NCBI GenBank assembly: GCA_037142875.1 | Contig: JBAWZV010000016.1 | Span: forward strand, 1-23,687 | Source of the DNA: PALSA-600 sp037142875 | GTDB taxonomy: Bacteria; Actinomycetota; Thermoleophilia; Gaiellales; Gaiellaceae | Reading direction: 5' to 3' | Length of the DNA stretch: 23,687 nucleotides | In this document: piece after piece, positions 13,752-20,726 of the stretch | Numbering within the stretch: position 1 is the first letter of the stretch | Layout of the letters: each line of letters starts with the position of its first letter | Position numbers and translations under genes: made by a program | Notes under the pieces: model-generated | Databases searched by the model: none | What the model was told of the DNA's origin: nothing | Seen by the model: only the letters and a program-made list of their open reading frames with translations

Positions 13752-14636
13752 TTACCAGCCGCGGGTTTCGAGCAGCTGCGACGGATCGAGCGACTGGGTC
13801 GAGATACCGACCATCGCCTCGCCGAGCCCCTCGGAGACGCGCGCGAGCACGTCCGGATCCATGAAGTGCGTCGTCGCCTCGACGATCGCACGGGCGCGCT
13901 TGGCCGGATCGCCCGACTTGAAGATCCCTGAACCGACGAACACGCCGTCGGCGCCGAGCTGCATGCACAGCGCCGCGTCGGCCGGCGTTGCGATCCCGCC
14001 GGCGGTGAACGTGACCACCGGAAGGCGGCCGTTCTCGGCCACGAAGCGCACGAGCTCGAGCGGCGCGCGTAGCTCTTTCGCCTCGGCGTAGAGCTCCTCG
14101 CTGCGCAGCGACCCGAGACGCCGGATCCCACCGAACACGGAGCGCATGTGCGTGACCGCGTTGACGATGTCGCCTGTCCCGGCCTCACCCTTCGTGCGGA
14201 TCATCGCCGAGCCTTCGGCGATCCGCCGAAGCGCCTCGCCGAGGTTCGTCGCACCACACACAAACGGCACGGTGAAGTTCCACTTGTCAACGTGATGCTC
14301 GAGGTCGGCGGGTGTCAGCACCTCCGACTCGTCGATGTAGTCGATCTCGAGCGACTGCAAAATCTGGGCCTCGGCGAAGTGGCCGATCCGGCACTTCGCC
14401 ATCACCGGGATCGTCACCGCCTCCTGGATCCCACGGATCATCCCGGGGTCGGACATGCGGGCGACACCACCGTCGCGGCGGATGTCAGCCGGGACGCGCT
14501 CGAGTGCCATGACGGCACACGCGCCTGCGTCCTCGGCGATCTTCGCCTGCTCGACGTCGACGACGTCCATGATGACGCCACCTTTGAGCATCTCGGCGAG
14601 GCCGCTCTTGACGCGCATGGTTCCGGTCTCGTGCAT
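13752..14636 (-). CDS. pdxS: Pyridoxal 5'-phosphate synthase, synthase subunit
   Basis: Builds PLP from ribose 5-phosphate, glyceraldehyde 3-phosphate and ammonia supplied by PdxT. The 294-residue TIM-barrel protein is full length. The key residues sit at the usual numbers: Asp24 (MDVV), Lys81 (VMAKCRIGH) and Lys149 (IRTKGEAGTG). LERVPADIRRDGGVARMSDP and FTAGGIATPADAALCMQLG are also typical. The ATG at 14636 has TACGAT six bases upstream. The glutaminase partner pdxT, often next to pdxS, is not in this window; the downstream neighbour is convergent. PLP would serve the three aminotransferases encoded earlier in the window. Confidence 0.97.
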   Translation of the reverse strand: MHETGTMRVKSGLAEMLKGGVIMDVVDVEQAKIAEDAGACAVMALERVPADIRRDGGVARMSDPGMIRGIQEAVTIPVMAKCRIGHFAEAQILQSLEIDYIDESEVLTPADLEHHVDKWNFTVPFVCGATNLGEALRRIAEGSAMIRTKGEAGTGDIVNAVTHMRSVFGGIRRLGSLRSEELYAEAKELRAPLELVRFVAENGRLPVVTFTAGGIATPADAALCMQLGADGVFVGSGIFKSGDPAKRARAIVEATTHFMDPDVLARVSEGLGEAMVGISTQSLDPSQLLETRGW

Positions 14637-14642
14637 CGGGGA

Positions 14643-14648
14643 ATCGTA
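14643..14648 (-). promoter_or_regulatory. Leaderless -10 element of pdxS
   Basis: TACGAT on the minus strand ends 6 bases before the pdxS ATG. The hairpin at 14651-14680 takes the place where a -35 box would lie. Confidence 0.6.
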
Positions 14649-14650
14649 GC

Positions 14651-14680
14651 GGCGCCCTCCGCGTCGGCGGAGAGGGCGCC
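14651..14680 (-). terminator. Long hairpin between the small acidic protein gene and pdxS
   Basis: GGCGCCCT and AGGGCGCC form an 8 bp outer stem. A 2-base bulge and a CCGC/GCGG inner stem with a GTCG loop follow. It starts 8 bases after the stop of the upstream gene and has no T-tract. It abuts the pdxS -10 box, so it may both end one transcript and shape the next promoter. Confidence 0.55.
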
Positions 14681-14688
14681 GCCCGCTG

Positions 14689-14952
14689 CTACTCCGCGGT
14701 GTCCGGCTCCGCGTCCCCGTCGGCGTCGGCGGCCTGATCGGCCTCCTCCACCGGAAGCGGGCGGATGTCGGTGCCACGCGCGTCCATGTACCGACGCTCG
14801 CCATCCTCAAAGAGGACGACGGCGATCGGTCGCGGATCCTGGTCGGTGATCAACAGCTCGTGCGCGTCGATGACGGTGCCCTCTTCGAGCTCGGCACCGG
14901 TCCCATCGCGCGAGACGAGCACTCGTTCCCCGGTCTTGTATGGGTTCGCCAT
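14689..14952 (-). CDS. Small acidic protein of unknown function
   Basis: I do not recognise this 87-residue protein. Residues 1-65 are rich in short hydrophobic strands (TGERVLVSR, EEGTVIDAHELLITD, PIAVVLFEDGERRYMD), suggesting a small beta-barrel of SH3 or KOW-like type. The last 20 residues are an acidic Asp/Glu/Ala tail. The ATG at 14952 has TACCTT 7 bases upstream, fitting the leaderless pattern of its neighbours and supporting a real gene. It is divergent from the 15012 membrane protein, with 59 bases between the starts. Its place upstream of pdxS does not reveal a function. Confidence 0.75.
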   Translation of the reverse strand: MANPYKTGERVLVSRDGTGAELEEGTVIDAHELLITDQDPRPIAVVLFEDGERRYMDARGTDIRPLPVEEADQAADADGDAEPDTAE

Positions 14953-14959
14953 GTCGGGC

Positions 14960-14965
14960 AAGGTA
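14960..14965 (-). promoter_or_regulatory. Leaderless -10 element of the small acidic protein gene
   Basis: TACCTT on the minus strand ends 7 bases before the ATG at 14952. Confidence 0.55.
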
Positions 14966-14998
14966 GCGAAAGCGAGAGGCTTCGACCGGGCGCGGCGG

Positions 14999-15004
14999 TA
15001 CGCT
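14999..15004 (+). promoter_or_regulatory. Leaderless -10 element of the 15012 membrane protein gene
   Basis: TACGCT ends 7 bases before the GTG at 15012. Together with 14960-14965 it makes a divergent promoter pair in a 59-base gap. Confidence 0.55.
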
Positions 15005-15011
15005 GCGCGAA

Positions 15012-15548
15012 GTGTCCAACCAGGAACATCCTGCCGCGAAGGCGGGCCGTTACGTCCGCGCCGCCGGGTCGCTCCTCGCGAAGAAGATCGAGAACCTCGA
15101 GACGCTCCCACCCCCGAAGGCAGCCCAGCCGACACAGCCCGCTCCTCCCCGCGCCGCGGCACCGCCGGCTGCACCCCCGAAGCCGGAGAACACAGGCGGG
15201 ATCGTCGGGTTCGTCGTCTTCTACGGGTTCATCGCCTCGCTCGCCGCGACCGTGCTCGCCGTGCTCAACATCGACCAGCTCTTCAACGGCTCGTCGGTTC
15301 GGACGATCATCCTGCTCTCGATCTCGGTCGTCCTCTTCGCCGAAGCGTTCCTACTCACAAGCAACTGGGAGCGGGCAAGCCAGCGGCTCGCCCAGCGGCT
15401 GCTGACGCGCATCTGGGGCCCACGCGCAGCGATGAACCGCCGCGAGAAGTTCGTGTCGAGACTCGCACGGGACATCCTCACGCTCATCGGCATCGCCTGG
15501 CTCGCGGTCGGCACGTTCGAGCTGATCCGCGGCACCATCGGCACCTGA
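15012..15548 (+). CDS. Three-helix membrane protein of unknown function
   Basis: I do not recognise a family. The 178 residues start with a basic, partly helical segment (1-30), then a linker very rich in Pro and Ala (31-59). Three likely membrane helices follow (about 62-85, 97-116 and 154-172). Between helices two and three is a strongly basic cytoplasmic-looking loop with many Arg residues (119-153). The GTG at 15012 is set by TACGCT 7 bases upstream. The gene precedes a membrane glycosyltransferase on the same strand, 40 bases away, but that gene has its own -10 box. A role at the envelope is only a guess. Confidence 0.78.
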   Translation: MSNQEHPAAKAGRYVRAAGSLLAKKIENLETLPPPKAAQPTQPAPPRAAAPPAAPPKPENTGGIVGFVVFYGFIASLAATVLAVLNIDQLFNGSSVRTIILLSISVVLFAEAFLLTSNWERASQRLAQRLLTRIWGPRAAMNRREKFVSRLARDILTLIGIAWLAVGTFELIRGTIGT

Positions 15549-15575
15549 GCGACGCCGCGCTGGCCGAGCGCGACC

Positions 15576-15581
15576 TACTCT
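15576..15581 (+). promoter_or_regulatory. Leaderless -10 element of the glycosyltransferase gene
   Basis: TACTCT ends 7 bases before the ATG at 15589, with no Shine-Dalgarno site. Confidence 0.55.
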
Positions 15582-15588
15582 TCGCCTG

Positions 15589-16731
15589 ATGTCGGAGATC
15601 CGCTCCCAGAGCGCGGCGCCGAGCTCTGCGCTCGCCCGGGTCACCGGCGTCGCTCTCCCGGCGGCGATGTGGGGCGCTGCGGTCGCGACGATCCTCGCCA
15701 CCTGCGCGCTCGACGGCTGGTCGCTCCGCCCGGCGACGTGGCTCCACGGTGACGGCCACATCTACCTCGGCATTGCCGACCGGGGCTACGACCTGTCGCA
15801 CTGCACCGGCACCGAGCTCTGGTGTGGGAACGCCGGCTGGTTCCCGGCCTACCCGCTCGTCGTGCACCTCGCGACGCGTGCCGGGGTCGGACTCACCACA
15901 GCCGGGGTGGTCATCTCGTGGGCGTTCGTACTCGCGACGCTCGTGGCTCTCTGGACGACGTTCCTCGGCCGCCGGGCAGACGCGCGCGCACTCGTCGTCC
16001 TTGCGTTCGCGGCGTTCACGCCAGGACAGTCGTTCGACTTCGGCGTCTACCCGCTCTCGATGCTGTCGTTCTTCACGGTCCTCTTTCTGTGGCGGGCGTC
16101 AACCGGGCGCTTCCGCGCAGCGGGCGTGGCCGGCATCCCGCTCGTGCTTGCCTACCCGGTCGGCATCGCGGCGCCGGCCGCGGCACTCATCTACCTGCTC
16201 CTCACCGGTCGCACCGCACCGTGGCGCGACCGGCTCAAGCACGTCGCGTTCGTCTGCGGGATTCCCGCGGCAGCCCTCGGTCTCTACTTCGCGTTCCTGC
16301 AGTGGCAGCTCGGGCACTGGAATGCGTACTTCCTGATCCAGCGGCACTACTACCACCGCTTCCGCTCCCCGCTCGGCCCGACCTGGAATGCGATCCGCGG
16401 GCTCCCCTCCTCGGGACTGTCCCTCGGGGCGACGCCGGGCTACCAGACGATCCTCGTCACCGCCGCGCTTGCCCTGGTCGTCGCTGACCTCGTCCTGCGA
16501 CGGGCCTCCCGGGGGCCAACCGACCTGCTGATCGTGCTCTGGGCGCTCGGCACGTGGCTGATCCCGTCCTCGACGAGCCACCTCACCTACTCGCGGGGCG
16601 AGGCCGCACTGCTGCCGATGGCAGTGCTCGTCGGGAAGCTCCCGACGCGGCTTGGCGTCGTGCTCGCCGTCGCCGTCGTGGCGCTCAGCGTCCCGATGGA
16701 GCTCGTCCTGATCCGTGACCTCCCGAACTGA
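15589..16731 (+). CDS. PIG-V-like membrane glycosyltransferase (GT-C type)
   Basis: A 380-residue polytopic membrane protein with about nine hydrophobic segments. After the first helix, the loop holds HGDGHIYLGIADRGYD and WFPAYPLVVHLA. These resemble the luminal Asp motif and the FPLYP motif of PIG-V-type mannosyltransferases, which use lipid-linked sugar donors outside the membrane. A basic loop (APWRDRLKH) precedes later helices, and an aromatic region HWNAYFLIQRHYYHRF follows. The start is set by TACTCT 7 bases upstream. A role in cell-envelope glycan or lipoglycan synthesis is inferred from the family. Donor and acceptor are unknown. The stop lies 34 bases before the 3' end of a convergent tRNA gene. 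Confidence 0.72.
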   Translation: MSEIRSQSAAPSSALARVTGVALPAAMWGAAVATILATCALDGWSLRPATWLHGDGHIYLGIADRGYDLSHCTGTELWCGNAGWFPAYPLVVHLATRAGVGLTTAGVVISWAFVLATLVALWTTFLGRRADARALVVLAFAAFTPGQSFDFGVYPLSMLSFFTVLFLWRASTGRFRAAGVAGIPLVLAYPVGIAAPAAALIYLLLTGRTAPWRDRLKHVAFVCGIPAAALGLYFAFLQWQLGHWNAYFLIQRHYYHRFRSPLGPTWNAIRGLPSSGLSLGATPGYQTILVTAALALVVADLVLRRASRGPTDLLIVLWALGTWLIPSSTSHLTYSRGEAALLPMAVLVGKLPTRLGVVLAVAVVALSVPMELVLIRDLPN

Positions 16732-16765
16732 CGCCGGGCAAGAGCCCACCCCGGGAGAAGAACGA

Positions 16766-16840
16766 TGGGCCCGCTTGGATTCGAACCAAGGACCGAGGGA
16801 TTATGAGTCCCCTGCTCTAACCAGACTGAGCTACGGGCCC
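16766..16840 (-). tRNA. tRNA with CAT anticodon: tRNA-Ile2 (lysidine type) or elongator tRNA-Met
   Basis: The minus strand folds as a full cloverleaf: a 7 bp acceptor stem (GGGCCCG/CGGGCCC) with discriminator A, D-arm GCTCAGTCTGGTTAGAGC, anticodon loop CTCATAA with CAT at 16803-16805, and T-arm GGTTCGAATCC. The 3' CCA is not encoded. C4-G69, C5-G68 and G27-U43 match E. coli tRNA-Ile2 rather than tRNA-Met, as I recall those sequences, so it may be the isoleucine tRNA modified by TilS. It is not the initiator, whose anticodon arm and acceptor end differ. It is divergent from the YjbQ-family gene. A possible -10 (TACGGT) lies 8 bases upstream of the mature 5' end. Confidence 0.93.
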
Positions 16841-16887
16841 GCGCTGTGACCGTATCGCACCTGCCGCGCGACCACGAACGGGTCGTC

Positions 16888-16893
16888 TAGAAT
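16888..16893 (+). promoter_or_regulatory. Leaderless -10 element of the YjbQ-family gene
   Basis: TAGAAT ends 8 bases before the GTG at 16902, with no Shine-Dalgarno site. Confidence 0.55.
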
Positions 16894-16901
16894 CGCTCGC
16901 C

Positions 16902-17354
16902 GTGAAGGTCTTCCAGCGCGAACGGCACTTCAGGACGCGCGGCGGCCTGCACGTGACGGACATCACCGACGAGGTCCGGGAGATCGTGACCGAGTCGGGG
17001 ATCTCCGACGGCATCTGCCTCGTCTACTCCCCGCACACGACGTGCTGCGTCCGCGTGAACGAGTTCGAGAGCGGCATGTTCGAGGACTTCGCCGCCCTCC
17101 TGCGTCGGCTCATCCCGCACGACACGTACTACGCGCACGACGACTGGGACCGCCGCACAGAGAACATCTGCGAGGAGGACATGGAGATCGGCAACGGCCA
17201 CTCTCACTGCATGTCGATGATCCTCGGCTCCGCGAGCGAGTCGATCCCGCTCGCGGACGGCGCGCTACAGCTCGGCCAGTGGCAACGGATCCTCTTCCTC
17301 GAGCTTGACCGCGAGCGCGACCGCCGCTGGCTCGTCAAGGTCGTCGGCTCCTGA
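16902..17354 (+). CDS. YjbQ family protein (UPF0047), possible thiamine phosphate synthase-like enzyme
   Basis: A 150-residue single-domain protein. Family marks are clear: SPHTTCCVRVNE, the acidic NICEEDMEIGNGHSHC with conserved His residues, and LGQWQRILFLELDRERDRRW at the C-terminus. Members form trimers with a metal site. Some have weak thiamine-phosphate synthase activity, but the main role is not settled. The GTG at 16902 is supported by TAGAAT 8 bases upstream and by the family start (MKVFQRERHF). The next gene follows after 55 bases with its own -10 box. The neighbours do not point to thiamine. Confidence 0.92.
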   Translation: MKVFQRERHFRTRGGLHVTDITDEVREIVTESGISDGICLVYSPHTTCCVRVNEFESGMFEDFAALLRRLIPHDTYYAHDDWDRRTENICEEDMEIGNGHSHCMSMILGSASESIPLADGALQLGQWQRILFLELDRERDRRWLVKVVGS

Positions 17355-17397
17355 TCTCCGCGCGCCGGGTCTCTGACCTGCGCAACCGACGCCTCGC

Positions 17398-17403
17398 TAC
17401 GAT
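17398..17403 (+). promoter_or_regulatory. Leaderless -10 element of the 17410 gene
   Basis: TACGAT ends 6 bases before the GTG at 17410. Confidence 0.55.
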
Positions 17404-17409
17404 CGCGCC

Positions 17410-17835
17410 GTGAGCTACCTCTACGTTCCCATCTTCATCCTGGTCGGCCTGCTGGTCGTCTTCGGCGTGATGGCGTTCCTCGGGCGGTTCCGGAACGGTC
17501 GCTACCTGCGCCCGCTCGTTCTGGCGCTCGCGAAGATCCCGTTCATGCGCCGGATGTTCGAGAAGGCGTCTCGGTCGATGATCGAGAAGCAGAACCCGGA
17601 GCTCGCGAGCGCGATCCGCAAGATGGAACGGCTCGGAAAGAACCCCGATCCCGCCCGCGCCCAGCAGGCGCTCCACCAGCTCACCCCGGCCGAGCGACGC
17701 GCGTACATGGAGCTCGCCGAGCAGCAGGGTGGCGCGCCGGAGCCTGCCAACCGGCAGCAGCGCCGGATGCAGGAGCGCTACCAGCAGACGAACCGTCCCC
17801 CAAGCGGGACGGCGAAGCGCAAGAAGCGTCGCTGA
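17410..17835 (+). CDS. Small membrane-anchored basic protein of unknown function
   Basis: I do not recognise a family. The 141 residues begin with one membrane helix (about 3-24). A basic helix follows (LGRFRNGRYLRPL), then an amphipathic helical region (MFEKASRSMIEKQNPELASAIRK in part), and a segment LTPAERRAYMELAEQ that could bind a partner. The tail (110-141) is disordered-looking, rich in Gln, Arg and Lys, and ends in a run of basic residues. The layout suggests a single-pass protein with a cytoplasmic nucleic-acid- or membrane-surface-binding tail, but that is a guess. The GTG start is set by TACGAT 6 bases upstream. It is convergent with the esterase, only 12 bases away. Confidence 0.75.
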   Translation: MSYLYVPIFILVGLLVVFGVMAFLGRFRNGRYLRPLVLALAKIPFMRRMFEKASRSMIEKQNPELASAIRKMERLGKNPDPARAQQALHQLTPAERRAYMELAEQQGGAPEPANRQQRRMQERYQQTNRPPSGTAKRKKRR

Positions 17836-17840
17836 GCGGT

Positions 17841-17857
17841 CGGCGGCTCAGCCGCCG
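17841..17857. terminator. Bidirectional hairpin at the convergent gene ends
   Basis: CGGCGGC-TCA-GCCGCCG is a perfect 7 bp inverted repeat whose 3-base loop holds the last base of the penultimate esterase codon region and its TGA stop. It lies 5 bases after the stop of the 17410 gene. It has no T-tract. By position it can end both convergent transcripts. Confidence 0.55.
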
Positions 17858-18843
17858 AAGCTGACGCGCCAGCCAGGCTCGAGCCCGACCTTGATCGTCT
17901 CGGCGATCTCTGTGAGCGCCTGCTGCGACCGATCGACCCGACCTGCCATACGCAGGAAGCCGTGGATCATGCCGTCGTAGCGGAACCCCTCGGTGGGAAC
18001 CCCGGCAAGATCGAGACGCTGAGCGAAAGTCTCGGCCTCATCCCGGAGGATGTCGTACTCCGCCGTCACGACCAGCGTGGGTGGAAGGCGCCGCATGTCG
18101 CGCAGCTGGCCTGGTGCAAGGTCGATGTCCGTCAGGTTCTCGGCCGTACCGGCGTACTGCTCCCAGTACCACTTCATCGCGTCGGCGGTCAGACCGCAGC
18201 CGGTCGCAAACTTCTTCCAGGACGGCGTCGTGAAGTCGTGGTTGAGCACCGGGTAGAGCAGCACCTGCATCGCAAACGGCGTCGCCGCCTCGCGGCCCTT
18301 CCGCACGATGGCGCTCGCGATCGCAGCACCTGCACTGTCGCCGGCGATGCCGATTCGCTCCTGGTCGAGACCGAGCTCCTCGGCGTGCTCCCAGACCCAG
18401 CGCGCTACCGTCCAGCAGTCGACGAGAGCAGTCGGGAACGGATGCTCGGGCGCAAGGCGGTAGTCGATCGAGATCACGACGACCCCGGCACGCTTGGCGA
18501 GCGCGCGCGTGATGCCGTCGTGCGTCTCGATGCTGCCAACGACCCACCCGCCACCATGGACGTAGACGAGGGCGCGGCTGGGCTCGCTCGTCTCGACCGG
18601 ACGATAGATGCGGACAGGAACGTCCTCGATGACCCTGTCCTCGACGGAGTGAACCTCGTCGACCGGGCCAAACTGCTCCTTGCATGTCTTCGCGTAGGCC
18701 TCGCGCGCCGCCTCAGGCGTCAGCGTCTCGACCGGCGCGGCGCCCGAGGCCGCGATCTCCTGCAGCAGGTACTCGACCTGTGGATCGAAGATCGGGATCT
18801 CAGGGTCGGGAACGTACTCGACGGTCTCGGGCGTTTCGCTCAT
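17848..18843 (-). CDS. Alpha/beta-hydrolase esterase, HSL (hormone-sensitive lipase) family
   Basis: A 331-residue carboxylesterase-like enzyme that probably cleaves short-chain esters. The HSL-family marks are clear: oxyanion-hole motif HGGGW (96-100), nucleophile Ser170 in GDSAGA, Asp264 in EYDILRDEAE and His294 in GMIHGFLRM. There is no signal peptide, so it acts in the cytoplasm. The ATG at 18843 was chosen because TAGGAT lies 7 bases upstream; a longer frame to 18894 would run into the preceding gene. The natural substrate is unknown. Confidence 0.93.
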   Translation of the reverse strand: MSETPETVEYVPDPEIPIFDPQVEYLLQEIAASGAAPVETLTPEAAREAYAKTCKEQFGPVDEVHSVEDRVIEDVPVRIYRPVETSEPSRALVYVHGGGWVVGSIETHDGITRALAKRAGVVVISIDYRLAPEHPFPTALVDCWTVARWVWEHAEELGLDQERIGIAGDSAGAAIASAIVRKGREAATPFAMQVLLYPVLNHDFTTPSWKKFATGCGLTADAMKWYWEQYAGTAENLTDIDLAPGQLRDMRRLPPTLVVTAEYDILRDEAETFAQRLDLAGVPTEGFRYDGMIHGFLRMAGRVDRSQQALTEIAETIKVGLEPGWRVSFGG

Positions 18844-18850
18844 ACCGTCC

Positions 18851-18856
18851 ATCCTA
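18851..18856 (-). promoter_or_regulatory. Leaderless -10 element of the esterase gene, overlapping a stop codon
   Basis: TAGGAT on the minus strand ends 7 bases before the esterase ATG. Its first three bases (18854-18856) are the TAG stop codon of the preceding gene. Confidence 0.6.
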
Positions 18857-19846
18857 CGGTGCAACAACTCTGACCGGTTCACCGAACGCGTCATAGACCG
18901 AGACCATGAAGTGCGACGCCGCCGTCATCGTGATGCCGACCGTGCGATGGCTCGCCACGTCGATCGAGGCCAGGAACCACGCAGGCGTGGCTGCGTCGAA
19001 GAACGACACCATCACGACGCGATGACCGGCGATGACGCCGTGACCGACGACACGCGCGTCGACCGGACGAGTCCAGGGCGGCACCGGCTGTCGAATGGGT
19101 GCCGCTGCGACCGGCGCGAGCTTCCAGCGCGCACCTGGCCCCGAGCGCTCCCAGCGCCGCGAGCCGATGACGATCGCGGCCGGGCCGCGTTGCGCGGTGT
19201 AGGCGAGCCTGTCAGGTGAGTGCGCGCGGTACCGCGTCACGACCGCCTTCCCCGTTGCCCCATCCAGCCGCTCCGTCCAGGCGAGGCTGGGAAGCGCCCG
19301 CCAGGCTGCAGTCGCCTCGGTGAGGAGTCGCGCTCCGTCCTCGGGCTCGCCGGCCGGCAGATCAATCGGGTACGCCGCCGACCCGAGCGACACCGTCACG
19401 GGCGAGCCTGGCATTCCAATCACCGCAGTCTGATAGCACCCCGGCCCGCACGGGTCGGCCCGCATGAAGTACGCGACCCCGAACCTGACCCGAACATCGA
19501 GGCCAGCCGCACCAACACCTGACGGCCCGACGACGGAGACCCGGACGAGGGTCTGCGCCCCATACGGAGCGATCGCGAGCCCGAGCGCGTAGGTTCCGGC
19601 CTGCCGAGCGAGCACGAACGCACCCGCCGGCGGCGCCGGGAAGCGCGTGCTCCCGGGTGTCGGCACCCGCCCGCCTGGAACGGGCGGTACGGCGGGAGCG
19701 ACCGGTGCAGCCGCCTGGCTTGCCGTTGCCGCGACGGGACCGGGCGCGCTTCGCACGAGCGTCACGACGAGCGCCACCGCGATACCGGCAGCCGCGAGCG
19801 ACCCGACCGACGCCGTCAGTCGCAGGAACATCGCCCGCGTGCTCAT
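18854..19846 (-). CDS. Membrane-anchored exported protein, LolA/LppX-like fold suspected
   Basis: A 330-residue protein with an uncleaved-looking N-terminal anchor (about 8-31) and a long Pro/Ala/Val linker (32-73). Two domains follow. The first (about 74-155) has beta-sandwich character and two nearby cysteines (PCGPGCYQ), reminiscent of CopC- or FixH-type domains. The second (about 173-330), with TERLDGATGKAVVTRYRAHSPDRLAY, the GSRRWERS region and PAWFLASIDVASHRTV, resembles LolA/LppX-like lipid-binding folds; this rests on pattern memory only. The ATG at 19846 overlaps the methyltransferase stop as ATGA, so the two are translationally coupled. The link between an envelope protein and a DNA methyltransferase is unexplained. 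Confidence 0.75.
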   Translation of the reverse strand: MSTRAMFLRLTASVGSLAAAGIAVALVVTLVRSAPGPVAATASQAAAPVAPAVPPVPGGRVPTPGSTRFPAPPAGAFVLARQAGTYALGLAIAPYGAQTLVRVSVVGPSGVGAAGLDVRVRFGVAYFMRADPCGPGCYQTAVIGMPGSPVTVSLGSAAYPIDLPAGEPEDGARLLTEATAAWRALPSLAWTERLDGATGKAVVTRYRAHSPDRLAYTAQRGPAAIVIGSRRWERSGPGARWKLAPVAAAPIRQPVPPWTRPVDARVVGHGVIAGHRVVMVSFFDAATPAWFLASIDVASHRTVGITMTAASHFMVSVYDAFGEPVRVVAP

Positions 19847-20697
19847 CGGCGTGCAGCCGCCGTCGCTACCGGGGCGGACTCGACGGGGAGTCCGATCCTC
19901 GCGGCCATGATCTCGACCGCCGCCGGGTTCTCATCGCAGAGAATCACCCGTCGGCCGAGCTCGAGCGCCGCAGCACCGAGGGTGCCGCTCCCCGCGAACG
20001 GGTCGAGGCACCAGTCGCCCTCACGCGAGGACGCCGCGACGATGCGACGGAGAACGCCGAGCGGCTTCTGGGTCGGGTACCCGGTCTTCTCCTTCCCGGT
20101 CGGGGAGACGATCGTGTGCCACCAGACGTCGGTTGGGAGCTTCCCGCGCGCCGCCTTCTCGGCGGTGACCAGGCCAGGAGCCATGTACGGCTCCCGATCG
20201 ACGGCCTCGGCGTCGAAGACGTACCGGCGCGGATCCTTGACGTAGACGAGGATCGTGTCGTGCTTCGCAGGCCAGCGTCGCTTCGTCCGCGCCCCGTAGT
20301 CGTAGGCCCAGATGATCTCGTTGAGGAAGCAGCCCCGGCCGAAGATCTCATCGAGGAGCACCTTGCAGTAGTGCGCCTCGCGGTAGTCGATGTGAAAGTA
20401 GAGCGTCCCTTCAGGCGAGAGGAGCCGGTGGGCCTCACGGAGCCGCGGCTCGATGAAGGCGATGAAGTCGTCGTGGCTGTCGGCGTAGCCGAGCGTCGCG
20501 GTTGGGGTCGTGCGGTAGCGATGGCCGCCAAACCCGACACGGTCGCCGTCGCTGTCGCGTTCGGTGACGACGTTGCGGCGCACCTGCTCACGGCCCGTGT
20601 TGAACGGCGGGTCCAGATAGATCAGCGTGAACGCCTCGGCAGGCAGCCGTGGCAGCAGGCTGAGGTTGTCGCCGAGGTAGATCCGCTGCTCGAGCAC
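19843..20697 (-). CDS. Beta-class site-specific DNA methyltransferase (adenine-N6 or cytosine-N4), orphan
   Basis: Methylates an exocyclic amino group in DNA using S-adenosylmethionine. In 284 residues the catalytic motif DPPFNTG (29-35) comes before the AdoMet motif DPFAGSG (232-238). A 150-residue target-recognition region lies between them, the order of the beta class. GDNLSLLPRLP and TQKPLGVLRRIVAASS are also typical of the family. The GTG at 20697 fits the family start; upstream GGAG is a weak ribosome site, or CATAGT 6 bases away a weak -10. No restriction enzyme or specificity subunit lies in the window, so it looks like an orphan. It sits between a zincin gene (29 bases upstream) and a membrane-anchored protein gene (4-base overlap). 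Confidence 0.92.
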   Translation of the reverse strand: MLEQRIYLGDNLSLLPRLPAEAFTLIYLDPPFNTGREQVRRNVVTERDSDGDRVGFGGHRYRTTPTATLGYADSHDDFIAFIEPRLREAHRLLSPEGTLYFHIDYREAHYCKVLLDEIFGRGCFLNEIIWAYDYGARTKRRWPAKHDTILVYVKDPRRYVFDAEAVDREPYMAPGLVTAEKAARGKLPTDVWWHTIVSPTGKEKTGYPTQKPLGVLRRIVAASSREGDWCLDPFAGSGTLGAAALELGRRVILCDENPAAVEIMAARIGLPVESAPVATAAARR

Positions 20698-20726
20698 GTC
20701 TCCACTATGCGGCTGTGAGCGGATGC

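Noticed and set aside
12454..14091. 545-codon plus-strand frame covering the HMG-CoA reductase and pdxS regions
   Set aside because: It is an alternative frame full of Arg and Gly that crosses a real stop region and two genes on opposite strands.
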